Origin: Devosia beringensis
GTDB taxonomy: Bacteria > Pseudomonadota > Alphaproteobacteria > Rhizobiales > Devosiaceae
Assembly (NCBI RefSeq): GCF_014926585.1
Contig: NZ_CP045422.1
Coordinates: 3,440,001 to 3,504,000 of the forward strand
Direction: 5' to 3'
DNA length: 64,000 nucleotides
Shown here: one piece after another, positions 51,710 to 61,649 of the stretch
How positions within the stretch are numbered: position 1 is the first letter of the stretch
How the letters are laid out: the number at the start of each line of letters is the position of its first letter
Notes under the pieces: model-generated
Told to the model about the DNA's origin: nothing
What the model saw: only the letters and a program-made list of their open reading frames with translations
Database searches by the model: none
Position numbers and translations under genes: made by a program

Positions 51710-52624
51710 ATGGCCGTTATGACCCAGGCCGGCATGGCACAAGCCGCCGGCAAACCCAGAGCCGTGCAGCGTCGCTCACCCTATCCGGGCTGGTTCTTCA
51801 TCCCGGCCGCGGTCATCTATGTCGTGCTGTTCCTGGTGCCGACCTTTGCCTCGCTCTATTTCAGCCTGACGCGGTGGACCCTGTTCAACTCCACCTTTAT
51901 CGGGCTGGAGAACTTCGCCCAGTTCCTGCGCGAGCCCTTCCTGATCAAGGGGCTGATCAATACCGTGCTCTATGCCGCCATCACCTCGGCCCTCAAGGTG
52001 GTGCTGGGCCTGCTGCTGGCGGTGCTGCTTACCAGCCAGATCGCGGCGCGCGGCTATCTGCGCTCGGTGGTGTTCTTTCCCGTGCTCGTCTCGACCGTCG
52101 GCGTCGGCATCACCTTTACCGTGCTGATGCACCCCACCAATGGCATGATCAATGAGGGGCTGGCACTGCTGGGCATCAAGGGGCCGGGCTGGCTGGTCGA
52201 TCCCAATCTGGCGCTGTTCTCGGTGGCGCTGGTGGATGTGTGGAAGGGGGTGGGCCTCGCCACCGTCATCTACATTGCCGGCATTGTCGCCATTCCCAAG
52301 GATTATTACGAGGCCGCCCGCATCGATGGTGCCACCAGGCTGCAGAACTTCTTCTACATCACCCTGCCGCTGAGCCGACCAGCCACCACCACCGTCATCA
52401 TCCTCAGCTTCATCGGCGGCTTGCGCACCTTCGACCTGATCTGGGCGATGACGCGGGGCGGTCCGGGCTTTGCTTCCGATACGGTCGCCTCGGTGATCTA
52501 CAAGCAGTACCAGTCGGGCTTCTACGGCCTCAGCACCGCCGGCAATGTCGTGCTGTTCATCCTGATCGCCGCGCTGGTCATTCCGCTGACCATGCTGCTC
52601 AACCGCAAGGAGGGGCATGAATGA
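51710..52624 (+). CDS. ABC sugar transporter permease (MalF type)
   Basis: A 304-residue inner-membrane permease; GAGGAGG precedes ATG 51710. Six membrane segments are visible, starting GWFFIPAAVIYVVLFLVPTF. The cytoplasmic EAA loop YYEAARIDGATRLQNFFYIT near 215 contacts the ATPase. It is the upstream partner of a heterodimeric channel, and its stop overlaps the next permease start by ATGA. Confidence 0.94.
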   Translation: MAVMTQAGMAQAAGKPRAVQRRSPYPGWFFIPAAVIYVVLFLVPTFASLYFSLTRWTLFNSTFIGLENFAQFLREPFLIKGLINTVLYAAITSALKVVLGLLLAVLLTSQIAARGYLRSVVFFPVLVSTVGVGITFTVLMHPTNGMINEGLALLGIKGPGWLVDPNLALFSVALVDVWKGVGLATVIYIAGIVAIPKDYYEAARIDGATRLQNFFYITLPLSRPATTTVIILSFIGGLRTFDLIWAMTRGGPGFASDTVASVIYKQYQSGFYGLSTAGNVVLFILIAALVIPLTMLLNRKEGHE

Positions 52625-53448
52625 CCCTGATCCGCAATTACTGGCTGAGCGCGGTGGCGATCCTGGTGTCGATCCTCGTCTTCCTCGTGCCCTTCGCCTT
52701 CATCATCCTGATGACCTTCAAGGAGCAGCGGCAGGCGGCGCTGCTGGATTTTTCCTGGCCGATGGGCAATGCGCTCTGGGGCAATATCGTCGAGGTGGTG
52801 ACCACGCGGAACTGGATGCTGGTGACGGCCTTCGTCAACTCCACCATCCTCACCGTGGTCAGCGTGACGCTGCTGGTGGTGTTCGGGGCCATGGTCGGCT
52901 TCGTGCTGCAGCGGCGCAAGACCCGGTTCAACGGGCTGATCGAGTTCCTGATCCTGGCCGGGCTGATGCTGCCGCCCGCCGTCGTACCCACCATCTGGCT
53001 GCTGCAGGGCATGGGCCTGTTCGGGCGCCTGCACGGGCTGATCCTGATCGAGGTCGCCTATGGGCTGCCCTTCACCATCCTGCTCTACCGGGCCTTCATC
53101 GCCACCATTCCGCGCGATCTGGACGAGGCGGCCATCATCGACGGAGCGCGGCCGTTCGACGTGTTCTTCCGCATCGTGCTGCCGCTGCTCTGGCCGGTGA
53201 CGGTGACCAATATCGTGGTGCAGTCGGTGGCCATCTTCAACGATTTCACCAACCCGCTCTACTACTTGCCGGGCAATGCCAATGCGACGGTGCAACTGAC
53301 GCTCTACAATTTCCAGAGCCAGTTCAGCACCTCCTACAATCTGCTGTTCACCAATATCGCGCTCATCACCATTCCACCGCTGCTGGTGTTCCTGTTCTTC
53401 AACCGGCAGATCGTGGCAGGCATGACCGCTGGCGCCGTCAAGGGATAA
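52621..53448 (+). CDS. ABC sugar transporter permease (MalG type)
   Basis: A 275-residue inner-membrane permease beginning at an ATG that overlaps the previous stop. Six hydrophobic segments, first [20 protein letters not shown]. The EAA loop [20 protein letters not shown] lies near 160-180. It completes the channel with the MalF-type subunit. Confidence 0.94.
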   Translation: MTLIRNYWLSAVAILVSILVFLVPFAFIILMTFKEQRQAALLDFSWPMGNALWGNIVEVVTTRNWMLVTAFVNSTILTVVSVTLLVVFGAMVGFVLQRRKTRFNGLIEFLILAGLMLPPAVVPTIWLLQGMGLFGRLHGLILIEVAYGLPFTILLYRAFIATIPRDLDEAAIIDGARPFDVFFRIVLPLLWPVTVTNIVVQSVAIFNDFTNPLYYLPGNANATVQLTLYNFQSQFSTSYNLLFTNIALITIPPLLVFLFFNRQIVAGMTAGAVKG

Positions 53449-53452
53449 ACAT

Positions 53453-54532
53453 ATGGCCGGACTGGAACTGAAATCGCTCTACAAGAGCTATGGCGCCGTC
53501 GAGGTCATCAAGGGCGTCGACCTCAGCGTTACCCATGGCGAGTTCGTAGTGTTTGTCGGTCCTTCGGGCTGCGGCAAGTCCACCCTGCTGCGCATGATTG
53601 CCGGGCTCGAGGACATCAGCGGCGGCGAGCTGTGGATCGGCGATACACTGTGCAATGACGTCGAACCACGCGACCGCGGCATCGCCATGGTATTCCAGAG
53701 CTACGCGCTCTATCCGCATATGACGGTCTACGACAATGTCGGCTTCGGGCTCAAACTGGCCAAGACCCCCAAGGATGTGCGCGACCGCAAGATCCGTGAC
53801 GCCGCGCGCATCCTGCAGATGGAGCATCTGCTTGACCGCAAGCCCGGGCAATTGTCGGGCGGGCAGCGCCAGCGGGTGGCCATCGGCCGGGCCATTGTGC
53901 GCCAGCCCGAAGTCTTCCTCTTCGATGAACCGTTGAGCAATCTCGATGCCGCCCTGCGCGTCGACATGCGCATGGAGCTCTCGCGCCTGCACCAGGACCT
54001 CGGCGCCACGATGATCTATGTCACCCATGACCAGGTCGAGGCGATGACGCTGGCCGACAAGATCGTGGTGCTCAATGGCGGCGTGGTGCAGCAGGTCGGC
54101 ACGCCCATCGAGCTCTACCAGCGCCCCGCCAATATCTTCGTGGCCGGCTTCATCGGCAGTCCGAAAATGAACTTCATCACCGTCAGCGTCGAGGCGCTGG
54201 GCGAGGGGAGCGTGATCATTGCCGGCCCCGACCTGGCGCCGATGACGATGGTGGGGAGCGGGGCAGGGCTCAAGCTGGGTGACACGCTGACGCTGGGCAT
54301 TCGCCCCCACGCCCTGGTGGAGCAGCCGTCGGGTGCTGTGGCCGGGCGGGTGGCGCTGGTCGAGCGCCTCGGCAACGAGACGAATGTGAGCGTCGACCTG
54401 CCATCCGGGGTGCCCCTGCTTGCGGTGCTCGATGGCGATCGGCAACTCACCGTGGGTCAGCAGATCGCCTTCGCCTTCGCGCCGGAAAGCGTCGTGTTCT
54501 TTGATGGCGAGGGTCGGGCGACGCCTCTTTAG
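53453..54532 (+). CDS. ABC sugar transporter ATP-binding protein (UgpC/MsmK type)
   Basis: A 359-residue CUT1-type ATPase. Walker [10 protein letters not shown] near 38, Q-loop [14 protein letters not shown], signature [16 protein letters not shown] near 135, Walker [18 protein letters not shown] near 158, and the switch His in [18 protein letters not shown]-terminal TOBE/MalK-like regulatory domain ([16 protein letters not shown]) completes it. It starts four bases after the MalG-type gene and powers rhamnoside import. It may also serve other sugar importers, as MsmK-type ATPases do. Confidence 0.95.
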   Translation: MAGLELKSLYKSYGAVEVIKGVDLSVTHGEFVVFVGPSGCGKSTLLRMIAGLEDISGGELWIGDTLCNDVEPRDRGIAMVFQSYALYPHMTVYDNVGFGLKLAKTPKDVRDRKIRDAARILQMEHLLDRKPGQLSGGQRQRVAIGRAIVRQPEVFLFDEPLSNLDAALRVDMRMELSRLHQDLGATMIYVTHDQVEAMTLADKIVVLNGGVVQQVGTPIELYQRPANIFVAGFIGSPKMNFITVSVEALGEGSVIIAGPDLAPMTMVGSGAGLKLGDTLTLGIRPHALVEQPSGAVAGRVALVERLGNETNVSVDLPSGVPLLAVLDGDRQLTVGQQIAFAFAPESVVFFDGEGRATPL

Positions 54533-54796
54533 GGCGTGGTCGATGGCCTAAACCCGGGATTTTCCAGCCGCGCCTGAGCGGGAGCTGATTCTTCTGCGGG
54601 TGGGCAGCAGCGGGCCCTGAGAGCGGGCTGACCCTTTCTGGAGGCGCAGTCCGGGCGTCAGAACGGCTCCGGGACGCGCTGTTTCCTCAAAATATGCCAA
54701 TAAGTGCTGCCCAAGCAGTTATTCTGCCGTGCAGGAATATACCCGCCGCGCCATTCTGCCTAAGCTGCCGCAATGGATGCGTGCGGAGACAGGTCG

Positions 54797-57700
54797 ATGA
54801 CCAAGGAGGCGCAGTCAGGATCGGGTGACGTCGCCGGCGTGGGTCGGCCTGGTGCGGCTGCCGGGTCGGCAGAGCTGACGGCCTGGCAGCTGACAGGGCT
54901 CACCCTTGCCCTCGCCATCGCCTATGGCGGCGTGGGGCTGCTGGGTCTGCAACTGGCCGTGCCCCCCGGCTATGCCACGCTGATCTGGCCGGCTTCCGGC
55001 ATTGCGGTTGCCGCGTTGCTGATCTTTTCGCCCCGCCTGGCGCCGGGCGTGTTCCTCGGCTCCATGACCGTCAATGCCTATATTGGCGGGGTGCTGGACG
55101 GCGGCGACCTTGACGGTCGGGCGCTGGCCATGGCCGTGGCCATTGCCGGCGGCTCAACCCTGCAGGCCGTTGCCGGCGCCTGCGCCGCACGGCGTCTGTT
55201 CGGCATTCCCACCATCCTAAAGTCACCCCGAGAGGTTGCCCTGTTTGCCGCCATTGTCGGTCCGCTGGCCGGCCTGATCGCCGCCACGATCGGCACCGGC
55301 GCGCTTTTTGCCAGCGGCATCGTCACGCCAGATCAGGTTGCCAGCAACTGGCTGACCTGGTGGGTGGGGGACGTCATCGGCATCTGGGTCGTGCTGCCGC
55401 TGGCCCTGCTGGGTCCCTGGCGGCGCTGGGGATCGGGTTGGTCGCGCAACAATGCCGCCGGCCTGCGGGCCATGTCCATCGTGGCGCTGATGGTCCCGCT
55501 CGGATTGACCTTCTATGGCTGGAAATGGACCAGCATAGCTGCCTATGACCGGGGAGCGTCGGCCTTCGCCACCCTGGCCGATGAAAGCGAGCGGGCCCTG
55601 CTGCATCGGCTCAGTTCCTATGTGCAGGGGCTCGATGGCGCCGCTGGCCTGTTCCATGCGTCCACCCAGGTGTCGGCGGCCGATTGGCGGGCTTATGTGG
55701 AGGCCCTCGATATTGGCCGCACGCTGCCGGGCATCTATGGCATGGGGGTGATCGACGATGTGCCCCATAGCGAACTGGCAGCCTATACGGCGGGGCTGCG
55801 GGACCTGGGTATCGAGGAGTTTGCGGTGCACCCGTCCTTTGGTGCGCGCGCCCGCCACTTTGTCATCCGCTTTATCGAGCCGCAGGCCGCCAACCGACCG
55901 GCGCTGGGCCTGGATATCGCCTATGAAGCCAATCGCCGTGAAGCGGCGGAGCTGGCGCGTCTGACCGGGGAACCGACGATCACCAGGCGCATCTTCCTGG
56001 CGCATGACGAGCGCTTCCGGGCCGGCTTTTTGTTGCTTAAGCCGCTCTATGCCGAGGCTGCGCCGCTTTACACCGTCGAGCAGCGCCTGGCCGCCTTCAC
56101 GGGCTGGGTTTATGCGCCCTTCGTCGGTTCACGCTTCATGGAAGGCCTGACGGCGAGCCAGGACACGACCCTCGACATCGCGGTCTATGACGGCGCTGTG
56201 GACGATGCGGACAAGCAGATATTTTCCAGTCGCAGCGCGGCCGACGCGGCGGGACACTCGACCTATACCATTACCCGGACCATAGCGGTGCTGGGTCAAA
56301 GCTGGACCGTGGTGTGGACCAGTACCGATCAGTTTGACGGCGCCATCAAGAACAATGAGGCGCTGTTCGTGCTGCTGGCGGGCCTGCTGGTCTCAGCCCT
56401 GTTTGCCGGCTTCCTGCTCAGCTATGCGCGTCGTGAACAGACCATCCAGCACCTGGTGGTGCGCAAGACCCGCGAGATTGCCGCCCGGGAACATGAGAAC
56501 CGGGCGGTGGTCAATACCGCTGTGGTCGGCATCCTGCTGCTCGATGAACATGGCCGCGTCCTGTCGGCCAATGAGGCCGCGCTGGACATTTTTGGTGTCC
56601 AGCCGGAAGACGTGCCGCATATGTCGATCAAGGATCTGATCCAGGCCTCGCCGGGTCTGACGGGTGCCGAGATCCTGGGCGCCTTTCGATCCACCCGGTC
56701 GGCGCCGACCAAGCCGGTGTCCGGACGCCGTCACGGCGGCCAGCTGCTCGATCTGGAATTCCAGCTCAATCCCTGGATCACCGTAGAGGGCCAGCACCGC
56801 TATACCGCCATCGTGCGCGACGTGACGCGCCAGCGCCAGGTCGCCCGTGCGCTGGAAGAGGCCGAGCTGCGCTGGAGCAGCGCCTTGCGCGGCGCCCGGA
56901 TCGGCGTGTTCGAGGTCAATCTGGTCAACGGCACCTCCATTGTCTCCGACACCTGGCGGGAAATGCTGGGTCTGGACGAAAACGGCGTGAGCGATCCACA
57001 GCAGGAATGGCGCGGGCGCGTGCATCCGCAGGATTTGCCGCTGGTCGATGCAGCAGACGCCGCCTGTATGGCGGGTCGGACGGCGCGGTCGGAAAGCGAA
57101 TACCGTATTCGCCATGCCGATGGACACTGGATCTGGCTGCGATCGGAAGCATCGGTCACCCAGCGGGATGAGAATGGGCGGGCGCTGCGGCTGGTGGGCA
57201 CTCAAACCAATATCACGGCGCTCAAGGAGGCCGAGGCGGCCCTGCGCTCCAGCGAGGAGCGGCTGCGCAGCGCCATCGAGAACGCGCCGATCGGCATGGC
57301 GCTGGTCGATCCATCCGGCGCCTGGATCGATGTCAACGAGGCCCTGCTGGCCTTCCTTGGCTATACGGTAGGCGAGTTCATGCAACTGCAGTTCCGGGAA
57401 CTGAACCATCCCGACGATGCCGGGCTGGATGAAGACCTCATTACCCAGCTGGTCGCGGGCGAGATCTCGCACTACCAGCTGGAGAAGCGCTATCTGCACA
57501 AGGCCGGCCATGCCGTCTGGGGGCTGCTCAACGTGTCGGCGGCGCGCGGGGCCGATGGCGGGGTCGATTACTTCATCGCCCAGATTCAGGATATCCAGCA
57601 TCGCAAGGAGATGGACCGCCTGACGAGCGAGTTCATTTCCAATGTCAGCCATGAACTGCGCACGCCGCTGACCTCGATCCGCGGATCGCTGGGCCTGGTC

Positions 57701-58726
57701 ATGGGCGCCATGGCCAATGAAATCCCGGCCACCGTCCTGCGCCTGCTCGGCATTGCGCACAAGAACAGCGAGCGGCTGATCCTGCTGATCAATGATATTC
57801 TCGATCTCGAAAAGATGAACTCGCAGAAACTGCAGTTCGAGGTCGGCGCGCATCGCTTGCGCCCTGAGGTCATGCTGGCGATGGATATCAACCACGCCTA
57901 TGCGGCCCAGTTCGATGTCGACCTGGTGCTGGACGCTACCGGCTATGATCCGGAATGCGCCTTTGACAGCGCGCGCCTGCAGCAGGTGCTGTCGAACCTG
58001 CTGTCGAATGCGGCAAAGTTCTCCCCGCCGGGCGGCACCGTGCATCTTGGCATCAGGCGGGTCGGCGCCATGGCCCGGGTGAGCATCGCCGATAGCGGTC
58101 CGGGCATCCCGGTCAGCTTTCGCAGCCGGATCTTCTCGGCCTTCTCGCAGGCCGACGCTTCGGCGACGCGCGAAACCGGGGGCACGGGGCTGGGGCTGCA
58201 TATCTCCAAGCAGATGATGGAAAAGATGTCGGGCGATCTCGACTATTTCAGCATCGAGGGCCGGGGCAGCACGTTCTGGATCGATGTGCCGCTGACGGCG
58301 GCGACCGCTATGGCTGCGCCGGAGACAGCCGGTGCAAGGCCGTCGCAGCTGCCCCATGTGCTGCATGTCGAGGATGACGGTGACTTTCGCACCTTTATCG
58401 CCACGGCGCTGGAGGGGCAGGTTACCGTCGCCCATGCCGGGACGCTGAACGAGGCCCGCAGCGCGCTGAGAGCGAGGGCATTTGACCTCATCCTGCTCGA
58501 TCTGAGTCTGGCCGACGGCAATGGCCTCGATCTGCTCGATGACGTGGCGGTGCACCATACCGGTCCGGTGATCGTGCTGACGGCGACCGAGAGCGTCGTC
58601 GCCGATGAACGCGTGAGCGCCGCGCTGGTCAAGTCGCGGACACCCGAATCCCGGATCGTTGAGGCTATCCTGGCGGCCGTGACGCTGCCGGCGCAGTCCG
58701 CCAGGCGGCGCGGCGCCAAGCGCTGA
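54797..58726 (+). CDS. hybrid sensor histidine kinase, MASE1-CHASE-PAS-HisKA-HATPase-REC
   Basis: The start at ATG 54797 has GGAG upstream and gives 1309 residues; an ATG at 54773 has no ribosome site. Order: MASE1-like membrane domain with about eight segments (30-250), CHASE sensor domain (about 275-480, GIYGMGVIDDVPHSELAAYT), a membrane segment near 510-530, three PAS/PAC units (about 555-930), HisKA with FISNVSHELRTPLTS and phospho-His near 952, HATPase with NLLSNAAKF and GGTGLGLHISKQMMEKM, and a receiver with the phospho-Asp near 1235 (LILLDLSLADGNG). CHASE domains sense small extracellular ligands; the signal is unknown. It faces a lone receiver gene six bases away. Confidence 0.92.
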   Translation: MTKEAQSGSGDVAGVGRPGAAAGSAELTAWQLTGLTLALAIAYGGVGLLGLQLAVPPGYATLIWPASGIAVAALLIFSPRLAPGVFLGSMTVNAYIGGVLDGGDLDGRALAMAVAIAGGSTLQAVAGACAARRLFGIPTILKSPREVALFAAIVGPLAGLIAATIGTGALFASGIVTPDQVASNWLTWWVGDVIGIWVVLPLALLGPWRRWGSGWSRNNAAGLRAMSIVALMVPLGLTFYGWKWTSIAAYDRGASAFATLADESERALLHRLSSYVQGLDGAAGLFHASTQVSAADWRAYVEALDIGRTLPGIYGMGVIDDVPHSELAAYTAGLRDLGIEEFAVHPSFGARARHFVIRFIEPQAANRPALGLDIAYEANRREAAELARLTGEPTITRRIFLAHDERFRAGFLLLKPLYAEAAPLYTVEQRLAAFTGWVYAPFVGSRFMEGLTASQDTTLDIAVYDGAVDDADKQIFSSRSAADAAGHSTYTITRTIAVLGQSWTVVWTSTDQFDGAIKNNEALFVLLAGLLVSALFAGFLLSYARREQTIQHLVVRKTREIAAREHENRAVVNTAVVGILLLDEHGRVLSANEAALDIFGVQPEDVPHMSIKDLIQASPGLTGAEILGAFRSTRSAPTKPVSGRRHGGQLLDLEFQLNPWITVEGQHRYTAIVRDVTRQRQVARALEEAELRWSSALRGARIGVFEVNLVNGTSIVSDTWREMLGLDENGVSDPQQEWRGRVHPQDLPLVDAADAACMAGRTARSESEYRIRHADGHWIWLRSEASVTQRDENGRALRLVGTQTNITALKEAEAALRSSEERLRSAIENAPIGMALVDPSGAWIDVNEALLAFLGYTVGEFMQLQFRELNHPDDAGLDEDLITQLVAGEISHYQLEKRYLHKAGHAVWGLLNVSAARGADGGVDYFIAQIQDIQHRKEMDRLTSEFISNVSHELRTPLTSIRGSLGLVMGAMANEIPATVLRLLGIAHKNSERLILLINDILDLEKMNSQKLQFEVGAHRLRPEVMLAMDINHAYAAQFDVDLVLDATGYDPECAFDSARLQQVLSNLLSNAAKFSPPGGTVHLGIRRVGAMARVSIADSGPGIPVSFRSRIFSAFSQADASATRETGGTGLGLHISKQMMEKMSGDLDYFSIEGRGSTFWIDVPLTAATAMAAPETAGARPSQLPHVLHVEDDGDFRTFIATALEGQVTVAHAGTLNEARSALRARAFDLILLDLSLADGNGLDLLDDVAVHHTGPVIVLTATESVVADERVSAALVKSRTPESRIVEAILAAVTLPAQSARRRGAKR

Positions 58727-58732
58727 GACCGG

Positions 58733-59104
58733 TCAGGCCGGCCATCCCATCAACTCGTTGACCTGCCTGGCCAGCGACATGGGATCGAACGGCTTGGCAA
58801 TGACGCCGGTAACATCGAGCGCCAGCAGCCGCGCCAGTTCGGAGGGTTGGGTGCGCGCGGTGACGAAGACGACCGGAATGGCAGCGGTCGCCGGGTCGTC
58901 CCGCAGCGCGGCACGGGTCATGGGCCCGTCCATTTCCGGCATCATGACATCGAGCAGTACGACATCGGGTTGCCAGTCGCGGGCGATCTGCAGGGCCAGG
59001 GCGCCACTGGCACATTCATGTACCTCAAAAGCCGGGTGCAGTTGCAGGCTCATGCCGGCCACGGTGCGGATGTCGGGTTCGTCATCAACATACAAGATGC
59101 GCAT
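58733..59104 (-). CDS. stand-alone receiver-domain response regulator
   Basis: A 123-residue CheY-like protein that is all receiver: acidic pocket YVDDEPD at 5-11, phospho-Asp in DVVLLDVMMPEMDGP near 52, Thr in VVFVTARTQ and Lys in GVIAKPFDPMSL near 104. No output domain exists. It is convergent with the hybrid kinase, six bases from its stop, and likely acts as a phosphate sink or a shuttle to another protein in that pathway. Confidence 0.92.
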   Translation of the reverse strand: MRILYVDDEPDIRTVAGMSLQLHPAFEVHECASGALALQIARDWQPDVVLLDVMMPEMDGPMTRAALRDDPATAAIPVVFVTARTQPSELARLLALDVTGVIAKPFDPMSLARQVNELMGWPA

Positions 59105-59286
59105 GAGCCATCCAGGTCCTGCAGCGCCGTCCGGCTGCTGCCAATAGGAACGTGATGCCAGAGCGGCAGGCGATTTGGAAGAATCAAATCATCGGCTTCA
59201 AGTGTTTGTTGTCGCTTCGCTATTGCGGAAGGGCGGGCACTCTTCCGCACCAGACAGCAGCGCCGGCCGTCGCGCCGCAGGCAGGC

Positions 59287-59439
59287 TCAGGCGAAATGGC
59301 TGCCCAGATAGTAGGGCCAGATGATCAGGCCAAACAGGCCCTGCATGAAGTCGAGATGCAGAAAGCCGATGCTGAACAGCCAGCCGGCGAACCAGCCGGC
59401 GCCGAGCGAGCTATGCTGGGTGATGTGAATGCGTTCCAT
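59287..59439 (-). CDS. 50-residue small membrane peptide
   Basis: ATG 59439 has AAGGAG seven bases upstream and opens a 50-codon frame ending TGA at 59287. The product has two short hydrophobic helices (WFAGWLFSIGFLHLDF and GLFGLIIWPYYLGSHF) separated by a Met-Gln-Gly turn, and is rich in Trp, Phe and His. Family not recognised. It lies between a receiver gene and hupE on the same strand and could be a partner of HupE or an independent small envelope protein. Confidence 0.7.
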   Translation of the reverse strand: MERIHITQHSSLGAGWFAGWLFSIGFLHLDFMQGLFGLIIWPYYLGSHFA

Positions 59440-59529
59440 GGGGTGGTCTCCTTGTACCACCCCATAGTGACGGCGCTGGCCAGCGCTGCATTGATCCCGG
59501 TCAACTGAGGCGCTGGTCGTCTGGCCCGG

Positions 59530-60111
59530 TCAGAGCCAGCCGGCGAGGACGCCGACGCCACCCAGGGCGATGACACCACCAGCGAGGCGGCTGATCAGGC
59601 GCGCATGCTGGCCGGCCAGTCGGACGAGGCCCATAGTGCCGGCAAGTCCTGCCAGATGCAGCAGGGCGGTCGCGGCCAGGAAGCCGGCGACATAGCCTAG
59701 CCCTTCCGTGGTGGCGGGCATTTCGGCGCCGTGGGCATGGCCGTGGAACACGGCAAAGACGCCGACCAGCGCCATCGCGGCAGCCAAGGGCAGGGGGCGA
59801 CCTGCCATGGCGCCCAGGCCGATCGCGACGCTCGACAGGGCGATGCCCAGTTCCACCAGGGGCAGTTCGACCTGCATCAGGCCAAGCGCAAAGCCCAGCA
59901 GCATGACGCTCATGAAACTCAGGGGCAGCAGCCAGAGCGCGCGGCCGCCGAGCACGGCAGCGAGGACGCCCACAGCCAGCATGGCCAGCACGTGGTCCAG
60001 CCCGCCCAGCGGGTGCTCGAAACCGTGCAGGAAGCCCATGGTGTCACCGGCGCCGGTATGGGCCATGGCGAGGGTAGGGGAGAGTGCCACGATGGCGAGG
60101 GCGAGACGCAT
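59530..60111 (-). CDS. HupE/UreJ-family metal (nickel or cobalt) permease-like protein
   Basis: A 193-residue membrane protein starting at ATG 60111 with GGAAGGA upstream. The signal-like start is followed by HTGAGDTMGFLHGFEHPLGG and LDHVLAMLAVGVLAAVLGG, the diagnostic His-rich block (H-G-F-x-H-P-x-x-G-x-D-H) of HupE/UreJ, and a later FAVFHGHAHGAEMP. These proteins take up nickel or cobalt. No hydrogenase or urease genes are in the window, so the use of the metal is unknown. Confidence 0.92.
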   Translation of the reverse strand: MRLALAIVALSPTLAMAHTGAGDTMGFLHGFEHPLGGLDHVLAMLAVGVLAAVLGGRALWLLPLSFMSVMLLGFALGLMQVELPLVELGIALSSVAIGLGAMAGRPLPLAAAMALVGVFAVFHGHAHGAEMPATTEGLGYVAGFLAATALLHLAGLAGTMGLVRLAGQHARLISRLAGGVIALGGVGVLAGWL

Positions 60112-60291
60112 CGTTGTCCTTCCGGGATCAGCAGATCCCTGAATGAATGGTGTCGACACCCGCCGTGGCTTCTAACTCGCCCGACCTTTATTGGGCGAAT
60201 GGCGATGTTTGTAAATGCCATGGTGTGGCCATCACGCAATGAACTAAGAGGTGACCCCAAGTGTTAGCAGTGTGCTAGCCAATTCTGACTA

Positions 60292-60702
60292 ATGGTGAAG
60301 GCTTATCGAATGCTGCTGATGATCTTTTTTGCCCTGCTGCTCCTGCTGATCCTGGTATTTATGCCCGGCTATTATCTCACCGAGCAGGTGGGGCCGCACG
60401 CCCAGATGGGACCACGCGACGACCTGCCCGAACCCAGCCAGGCGCTGGGCCGGGCGCGCCGGGCGCTCGCCAATCTGCAGGAAACCCTGCCGATTTTCTT
60501 CGTGCTGGCGCTGCTGGCGATCATTTTTGGCGAAGAGGGCTGGCTGGCCCTGGCCGGCGCGGGGCTGTTTCTGCTCGGCCGGATCGGCCATGTGGTCTGC
60601 TATATGGGCGGGATATCCCCGTGGCGCTCGATCAGCTTTACCATTGGGCTGTTCGGCCTGCTGCTGATGGCGCTGCCTTTGCTGCCCCATATCTGGTCTT
60701 AG
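60292..60702 (+). CDS. MAPEG-family membrane protein
   Basis: A 136-residue protein with four membrane segments (MLLMIFFALLLLLILVFMPG; LPIFFVLALLAIIFG; LALAGAGLFLLGRIGHVV; ISFTIGLFGLLLMALPLLP). The signature GRARRALANLQETLPIFF, carrying Arg-Ala-x-x-Ala-x-Asn-x-x-Glu, matches the MAPEG family (membrane-associated eicosanoid and glutathione metabolism). Bacterial members are often glutathione-dependent or of unknown role. No neighbour clarifies the substrate. Confidence 0.9.
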   Translation: MVKAYRMLLMIFFALLLLLILVFMPGYYLTEQVGPHAQMGPRDDLPEPSQALGRARRALANLQETLPIFFVLALLAIIFGEEGWLALAGAGLFLLGRIGHVVCYMGGISPWRSISFTIGLFGLLLMALPLLPHIWS

Positions 60703-60758
60703 GTAGCCGAAGGGTCTTGCGAAACGGCGGCTTTGCCATTAGACACAGCCTCGCCTGA

Positions 60759-60834
60759 AGGGGTTTAGCTCAGTTGGTAGAGCATCGGTCTCCAAAACCG
60801 AGGGTCGTGGGTTCGAGTCCCCCAGCCCCTGCCA
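60759..60834 (+). tRNA. tRNA-Trp (CCA)
   Basis: The acceptor AGGGGTT pairs with AGCCCCT, then G and an encoded CCA. The anticodon loop TCTCCAAAA holds CCA, and the T-arm GGGTTCGAGTCCC is normal. Position before secE matches the usual bacterial order. Confidence 0.97.
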
Positions 60835-60885
60835 GGCACAATTACCAACAAAAACAAATAGTTAGCGCCGGCACGTGGTCGGCGT

Positions 60886-61167
60886 CTATTCTGCCGCGCT
60901 GGGCAGCTTGTCGGCATGACGCGCCTTGAGGCGGTTGAGCTGGTGGGCCGCATGGGCGAGCAGGGCGGTGCGCACCTGTGGGGCGTCGACTTGGCCGACA
61001 TCGGCTTTCACCTTGAGATCAAGGGGATAGATCGTGACATTGCCCATGAAGTGCTCTTCGATCTGCACCCGGACAATACCGGTTACCCGCCCGACAACGG
61101 TCGGGTGCGGCCCGAAATAGCGCAGCTCACAGGCTGTGACGTCGAAAGAGGACTTCGCTACACCCAC
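60886..61167 (-). CDS. uncharacterised 93-residue protein divergent from secE
   Basis: GTG 61167 has GGAGG six bases upstream. The protein has an N-terminal beta-rich part (FDVTACELRYFGPHPTVVGR; RVQIEEHFMGNVTIYPLDLK) and a helical, basic tail ending RLKARHADKLPSAAE. No signal, no membrane segment, one Cys. Not recognised; its place beside the secE promoter may be conserved in the group. The good ribosome site and codon use argue it is real. Confidence 0.65.
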   Translation of the reverse strand: MGVAKSSFDVTACELRYFGPHPTVVGRVTGIVRVQIEEHFMGNVTIYPLDLKVKADVGQVDAPQVRTALLAHAAHQLNRLKARHADKLPSAAE

Positions 61168-61413
61168 GGCACGCCTCCGTTCACCAGTTCGTTCCGCCGC
61201 AGACCTATTTAAATACTGCGGGACCGGCGAATCAAGAGCGAATCGGTGTGACGCTATCGTGTCGTTTATGGCCCGGTCGCCGGGGCGCCGGGAAAACTTG
61301 GAGGCGCCTGTTGCTTTTGACAGGGAGTTTCTCTAGATACCCACATTCGAGCCGTGCGGGATTCCTGCGCGGCCTTTGGTTTTGCACCAAAACACCAAAG
61401 AGTAGATTTGCCG

Positions 61414-61608
61414 ATGGCCCGTACGAACCCAATCACGTTCCTGCAGCAAGTGCGGCAGGAAGTTTCCAAGGTCACCTGGCCCGGCCGGAACGAAGTGGTG
61501 ATCTCCACGATCATGGTGATCGTGCTGGTGATCGCGGCGAGCCTGTTCTTTCTTGCAGCCGATCAAGTCATTTCGTGGCTGGTCGGACTGATGCTTTCGA
61601 TCCGCTAG
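61414..61608 (+). CDS. secE: preprotein translocase subunit SecE
   Basis: A 64-residue single-span SecE, the short form usual in alphaproteobacteria. FLQQVRQEVSKVTWPGRNEV near 9-28 is the conserved amphipathic helix, followed by one membrane segment (VIVLVIAASLFFLAADQVIS). It stabilises SecY in the translocon. Start ATG 61414 gives MARTNPITFLQQ; an upstream in-frame start would be non-conserved. It heads the secE-nusG pair. Confidence 0.97.
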   Translation: MARTNPITFLQQVRQEVSKVTWPGRNEVVISTIMVIVLVIAASLFFLAADQVISWLVGLMLSIR

Positions 61609-61649
61609 TCGGGTCACGGACCTATAACTACTAGGAGCGGCGACGCTTT

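Noticed and set aside
56393..58558. 721-codon minus-strand open frame
   Set aside because: Antisense to the hybrid kinase with its catalytic motifs on the plus strand; no recognisable domain.
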